The notes beneath the pieces are model-generated. The model did no database searches and was not told the DNA's origin. It saw nothing but the letters and a program-made list of their open reading frames with translations. Of a stretch of DNA of 64,000 bases, positions 58,878 to 64,000 are shown in pieces (the stretch's first letter is position 1; every line of letters starts with the position of its first letter). Position numbers and translations under genes: made by a program. The stretch lies in the NCBI RefSeq assembly GCF_040115645.1, contig NC_089542.1, positions 7,068,001 through 7,132,000 on the forward strand, written 5' to 3'. The stretch comes from Euwallacea fornicatus (taxonomy: Eukaryota > Arthropoda > Insecta > Coleoptera > Curculionidae).

Positions 58878-61202
58878 GCGATGCTGCCTCCACGCTTACA
58901 ACCGCGTCTGGGTCTATGTTGCACAAGGCAGCCTCTAGATGGCGATGTCATATGGGGGACCACATCGCTTTGAGAAATGTCTATTCGTTCAGCTACAACT
59001 TCTAAGAATGCCCTTCCTTATCAATTAAAACGACTATTGTTGCATGATCAATTTATGGTGTCATTTTGCAATTTATGATTTTGCTCTGAACCCTAAAATG
59101 GTATCAATCCATACCATCAAAATAAACCTCGAACCTTTGTTTAAGAAAAAAGTATGTAAAAGGTGTTCGTTGATACAAAAAGAGTGTCACTGTTAATGAT
59201 AAATAATAGCTATAAAAGTAAAATTAAAAAAAAAATCAAAATTAGGACTTGCAAAATTTTTGAAGCTTTGCGTATATTTCAAATATTTATCATAAAAATA
59301 GTAACGCGTAGCGTTTGAAGTTGTGTGTTAACGAAAATATTAATATTAAACAAAATTGAATTCAGATTTAAAAAAAGTAAAAAAAAAACCGTGACCTCAA
59401 ATTAACCTCTTCGAATTATCGTTTGGTATCATACACAAAGGGAAAAAATCCCAAAATAATGTTTATTCATTTGATTAAATGTCGTAACAGTTGAGATGAG
59501 GTTTTCGATTCTAGAACAATAATAATTTTAGCTTAATCTCTTCGTCCTCGATAGCATATTTTTTAACTCACACGTGCCGATAAAAACTAGGTCTCGCCTG
59601 GTATGTAATAATGTTAGGAGACACAAAATATCCGCTATGTGTTTATTTTTTTATTTATCATCAGACATATTTCATTGATAAATATATAATTTGTGCTGAT
59701 GTGGAGTTACAACGCTATGCGTTTCAAGTTACGTTTACTGTTTAAAAACATGCCATTTCTTACAGAGTGATGCAATTCTATCTATTGGCCTTATTGCCCA
59801 AATTCATTAAAAAACATGTAAATTTCGCAAGATGTCACAACATATCCCAAGAATAATAAACCAATAAAAACTAAAAATGAGTTTTTATTTATTTAATTAC
59901 TTGGAAACATTTTACTGATGTCATAACGACGTCGGAACGATTATGGAAGATATAAATGTTCAAATGTTTTGTAGCGTTTTCACGCGGATATCAAAACGAT
60001 TATGACGATTTTTTTAATTGTCGAAAATATGTGTGTAAACACTGATAATGCCACTTATCGCATCGTAAAAAATCCGCGGAATTTTAAACCCTAAAAATGT
60101 TTATTTACTGAAGCTGAGTCTCAACCAGATATGTAATAAACTCGGAATTTCAAGGAGCATTCACAAATCCAATTCTTGAAACGTTATGCGTTGACAGGAG
60201 AAATTTATAAAAGTAGATACAGGGCGCCCGGAAAGGTATGCCGTAGATTCTAGAGCTAATAGGGAAGGCTAAAATAATACTGGTACTTCATATAAAAAAA
60301 AAATTCTCAGTGCTCTTCGTTATCAAGTTATTCGCTCGCAAAAAAATATAAAAAAGTATTTTGTTGTAACCTTCAAACAATTATCATGGTCACAATGAAA
60401 ATTGGGAGGTTGCGCTTATTTTCATATGTAAATAGATGTTGCATATCTCTTCCTTATACAGAGGAAATCAAAATTTCTCATTTAAACTCATTAATTTCGT
60501 AGTGAGTTAACGAAATCAGAATTTTTGTCGTAGTTTGATTTTTTCATAATTTTTATACGAAAAAGGTATACCTTGCTTCAATCGAGATGTTGTACCGTTT
60601 TTGAAAAATTCCCATTTTATTATCAATATGCGCCATACATAATTAAAAAAGTACTGTCAATATTTACATAATTATTTCTATAGAATGTGTAAAAAAATTG
60701 TCAATTTGGATCTCAAAAAATGCTAAAAATGAAAAAAAATTAAATTAACCCTTCTATTATCTTGGTGTATTATGGCACTAGGTCAAAAAAGTGCAGAGAC
60801 AAGCTTTGACAGTGATTCTTTGAGAAATTTTAAGATGAAATTTTTATATAAACCTGAGTTTGGAACAGTAAAAATTCTGGACATACGGAGTATTCAAATT
60901 AAAATATTTATTTCTTTTTTGACTCTACTTTTAAGCATTAACGCGGCATTTTTACTAAATTTCGTATATGAGGAAATCTGCTCTTATGCTGTGAAACTCA
61001 AATATTGTTAATATATCAAGAAACCGAGGCATACAAAGAAAATCTGGTATACAATGTACAAGCTTTCCAGGCTTGCTTTGTTCAGAAAGTTTATTGATAG
61101 TGGACGTGAAAAATTTACTAGTGGTTGCCAAAACCTGAATTTTATATGTATTAAAAAATTTAATGTGAGTTTTTGAGTAATAAATTATGGGTTTCTTTTA
61201 AA
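58878..61202. other. Spacer, no gene recognised
   Basis: 58.88-59.03 kb is GC-richer with overlapping short frames but nothing recognisable. 59.0-60.2 kb is AT-rich. At 60218 a TACAGGGCGCCCGGAAAGG end occurs without a visible partner. 60.2-61.2 kb is probably the decayed left part of the transposon whose coding relic starts at 61203. Confidence 0.4.
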
Positions 61203-61632
61203 ATGCCCCAATTTACTAAAACCGAAATGGAAGACGTGCATTTTGCTCGCGGAAGGTCTAACGGTAATGCTTAAGCTGCAAAATGAATGTATCAAGCGCT
61301 GTTTCCGACCCACTGTCTCTAAACGTCTAAAATTTATTGATATTTACGTAAGACTCTGTGAAACTGGCAGTTTCCAGAGAGCAAAATATATCCCAGAAAG
61401 GCCTTTAACAATCCGAACAGTCGAAATTGAAGAAACTATCGTAAATAAAATCGAAGAAGATCCTTAGGGTAATACACGAAAAATTGCTTATACATTAAAT
61501 ATAGTATTATTTATAACTGTGTAGCTAATTTTAAAAGCTCAACTATTTTAACTTTATTATATGCAACATGTGTGCAAGGCTTTATTACCTAGGAATTTTC
61601 CTGTCAGAGAAGATTTGCGCATTTGGTTAAGT
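61203..61632 (+). pseudogene. N-terminal relic of the second DDE transposase family
   Basis: The start reads MPQFTKTEMEDVHFARGRSN-GNA, followed (after stops and a frameshift) by RLCETGSFQRAKYIPERPL, TIRTVEIEETIVNKIEEDP and, near 61560, QHVCKALLPRNFPVRED. This is the helix-turn-helix region (Pfam DUF4817 type, from memory) that precedes the DDE core in the SPDLTPLDFFLWGHLKS family. It is cut off at 61633 by an inserted Tc1-like element. Confidence 0.78.
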
Positions 61633-61829
61633 ATACTGGGTGACATAGAAAAGAAAACACCCTGTAAAAATGGTTTTATTTAAATCATTTTTGGTATGAA
61701 TGTTTATTACACTAAAACAAATGCTTCATTAAAAATTGACCAAATTTAATTGTTAAAAACCAAAGAAAAAATTAATAATTTGTCGTTTCTGCGATGTGTC
61801 ATACATTCCTGTACACGTCTAGGCATGGA

Positions 61830-62760
61830 CCTAATGAGGTGATGGATGTCCTCTTGGGGGATTGCATTCTAGGCTAACTGGACAGCATGACACAGCGTCG
61901 CTAGGGTTTGTGGGGCATGGGGTAAATTATACAACCTTCTACCTAAAATATCCCATACATGTTCAATCGGTAAGAGATCTGGAGATCAAAGTGGATAAGG
62001 TAGTAAATTAACTGCATTTTGCTAAAAGAAGTCTATAATCACTCTAGCCACATGTGGTCGTGCATTATCTTGCTGAAAAACGGGATTAACAAGAGTTTTC
62101 AGATAATGCACGAGATGAGGTTTCAGAACTTCTTGGATGTATCGTCGGGCTGTTATAGTGCTTTTAATGAAAAGTAAAGGTGACCTGCTACCATGTGTAA
62201 TATCACCCCAAACCATTACCGCAACAGTCTGATGGGCATGCCTCTGTATTGTAAACTGAGGATCCCGTCTTTCACCTAGTCTCCTTCTCACTCTTGCTTG
62301 TTCATCATGCCTATCCGAACAGAATCTAGATTCGTCATTGAATACGATAATTTCCCATTCCAGAGTCTAATGTATCCATTCTCTGCACCACTGCAGTCGA
62401 TTTTGACGATGATTTAAGGTGTGGGATAACACAAGATGGGAATGCTAGGAAATCAGTACAAAACTTCTTATCTGACGATACATGGTTCGAATTCCAATGG
62501 ATCTTCCATGCTCAGCCAACCACTGGACCGCCGGGGTCCGCAACGTGACAAACCCAACTCTTAGAGCTATAATTCGAAGGTAGAGTCCTTGGCATTTTGT
62601 AGTTCTTCGGGATCATCAAGTACTTCTCCTTCTGTCTGTTTGTCGTTCTGGGAACCATGCCTGGCAACATCTCACTATAGTGTTTACACTACGTTTCAAT
62701 CTAGTGGCGATTTCTCTAAATGATCGACCAGCTTCTCGTACACTCATAAATTCGATCTCT
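61830..62760 (-). pseudogene. Tc1-like transposase pseudogene of the outer element
   Basis: The N-terminal HTH region near 62740 reads SVREAGRSFREIATRL. The core has IVFNDESRFCSDRHD near 62330, a VRRRLGER segment, TVAVMVWGDITHGSRSPL near 62220, STITARRYIQEVLKPHL near 62160, NPVFQQDNARPHVARV near 62060 and SPDLLPIEHVWDILGRRL near 61970. This is a full-length Tc1-type enzyme with several stops and small frameshifts. Confidence 0.87.
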
Positions 62761-62990
62761 TTGAAACTCGCTCAATTAATGAAAATTTTGCTCCATTTTG
62801 CATCTAGCAATATTTGATTAATCTAAAAGCACTTTCTAAGCACACTAAACACCAATAAATGATATTTTCTAGTTATATTGTTGATATTTTATTGCAATTT
62901 GATAGTAAACAGAAATTCTAAATCCTGATAACTCGCAAATACATCGATAAATATGGTTGAAAATTTAATTGTTTTGTGTGTTTCCATATA

Positions 62991-63747
62991 CACTAGTGAC
63001 TATAAATATGGAAACCTATATATTTTATTTAAATAACGAGTAAAACATAAGATTTAGTTCAAGTTTTACTTAATATTTGGTGGCATATTCGTTTCCCCTA
63101 ATAAATGCACGACATCTTTGGTTCAAAGAATAAACAAGTTTTCTACAAATCTTTTGGGGAATTAACTTTCATTCTCTTTCAAAACTTCGAACAAATGTTT
63201 GAGATTATGTATTTTTTCTTTACGAATTTGTCTTCCGAACTGTTGCCAAGGATGTTCGATCGGGTTAAGATCGGGGCTCTAGGACGGCCATTCCATTTTC
63301 GGGACATAATTTTCTTGAAACCATTTTTTAACACGCTCTGATGCGTACTTTGGGTCATTGTCTTGTGGAAAATTCCAGAACAGAGGCAGTTCCCATTCGG
63401 CAAACCGAAGCTATCTCAACAACGTGATGATTTAATTCTTGAGACAAATGACGTTTTGGCATTCTTATTGCGATTGAACTCTATTGTATCATATACAGAT
63501 TCTATAAATTTATTTATTGTTTATTTTTTTCATCAAGAAATGCAAAAAGTTTCCATGCTTTTGTCCGCAGTATATTTTTGTCTTTATCTCTAATCGAAAT
63601 CAATTTCCAATAAATAACAATATAGCAAGAAAGGCGATCAAGTATTAAAAGTAGAATTTATTATATATTCATAAATTTCAAATTATACCCGTTGATTAAA
63701 AAAAAAAAACGATATTTAAAAAGTTTTCATATTTACGGCCATTACTG
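62991..63747 (-). mobile_element. Nested, internally deleted Tc1-like element
   Basis: TA at 62989-62990 and 63748-63749 flank inverted ends CACTAGTGACTATAAATATG (left) and, reversed, CAGTAATGGCCGTAAATATG (right). Only the transposase C-terminal half remains (minus strand): QDNDPKYASERVKKWFQEN near 63340, then MEWPS-SPDLNPIEHPWQQF near 63260. The N-terminal half has been lost by deletion. Confidence 0.87.
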
Positions 63748-64000
63748 TACAAACATGCATACCAAAAATGATTTAAATAAAACCATTTTTACGGAGTGTT
63801 CTTTTTTCTATGTCACACAATACATATAAATAATTAGCAGTAATTGGTATTTTCTAAGTAACGCGCTTTTCACAGATTTATCGTAACATCATTACTAATT
63901 TTCACAATAACTATACTTGGACGAGAGCGAATCAGCATGATCTAGTAGAAAATCATCATTATTTACAATTTTCTCTGAATATTTGAATTGCAATTATCGA

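Larger units (their letters stand above)
61636..63820 (-). mobile_element. Tc1-like element with ~80 bp ends, itself carrying a nested insertion
   Basis: TA at 61634-61635 and 63821-63822 flank inverted ends: left CTGGGTGACATAGAAAAGAA and right (reversed) TTGTGTGACATAGAAAAAAG. The ends continue through a shared CGTAAAAATGGTTTTATTTAAATC-like block (TGTAAAAATGG on the left). It encodes a minus-strand transposase relic and has a second Tc1-like element inserted near its right end, so the original element was about 1.43 kb. Confidence 0.88.

Overview
The window is a piece of an AT-rich animal nuclear genome, almost certainly an insect and possibly a beetle. The species call is inference, made from gene structure, codon use and transposon types. 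Genes have short exons with GT-AG introns. The intergenic DNA and long introns are crowded with decayed Tc1/mariner-type transposons, LINE fragments and long palindromic repeats. No tRNA, rRNA, CRISPR array or bacterial-type operon was seen.

Eight protein genes can be rebuilt from spliced exons. From left to right they are: a small secreted peptide (1588-2098, minus); an RBM45-type four-RRM RNA-binding protein (5331-8091, minus, 473 aa); a FAM43-type PTB-domain adaptor (22106-27265, plus, 430 aa); a NRF-6-like membrane acyltransferase (31139-43245, plus, 11 exons, one apparent frameshift); TFIIF beta/GTF2F2 (44963-45926, plus, 270 aa); COMMD2 (46086-46873, minus, 205 aa); beta-1,3-galactosyltransferase 6 (47311-48476, plus, 371 aa); and a CDCA3/TOME-1-like protein (48924-50572, minus, 513 aa). 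The last four form a tight gene-dense block at 45.0-50.6 kb. There TFIIF beta and COMMD2 converge, COMMD2 and B3GALT6 diverge from about 440 bp of shared upstream DNA, and B3GALT6 and the CDCA3-like gene converge. Two weaker candidate coding loci lie near 18.2-18.6 kb and 56.7-56.9 kb.

The rest is mostly mobile DNA. (a) There are Tc1-like elements with TA target duplications at 13.45-15.1, 22.8-24.1, 28.9-30.3, 61.6-63.8 kb and nested at 63.0-63.7 kb, plus end-less relics at 11.9-12.9, 25.8-26.4 and 57.0-57.7 kb. (b) A second family of DDE transposase relics (the 'SPDLTPLDF-LWGHLKS' type) occurs at 16.6, 19.9, 27.6, 42.0, 56.1 and 61.2 kb. (c) LINE reverse-transcriptase fragments lie at about 9.0 and 41.2-41.7 kb. 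(d) Long palindromic, protein-free elements begin and end with TACAGGGTGT or close variants, at 2.5-3.7, 10.8-11.3, 28.3-30.7, 34.6-36.8, 52.9-54.0 and 57.8-58.9 kb, with a related copy at 20.4-21.4 kb. The element at 55.9-56.7 kb has the same termini and encloses a relic of transposase family (b), so it offers a possible source of the mobilising enzyme.

The best 'undescribed system' candidate is this TACAGGGTGT palindrome superfamily and its likely transposase. The genes themselves belong to known families.
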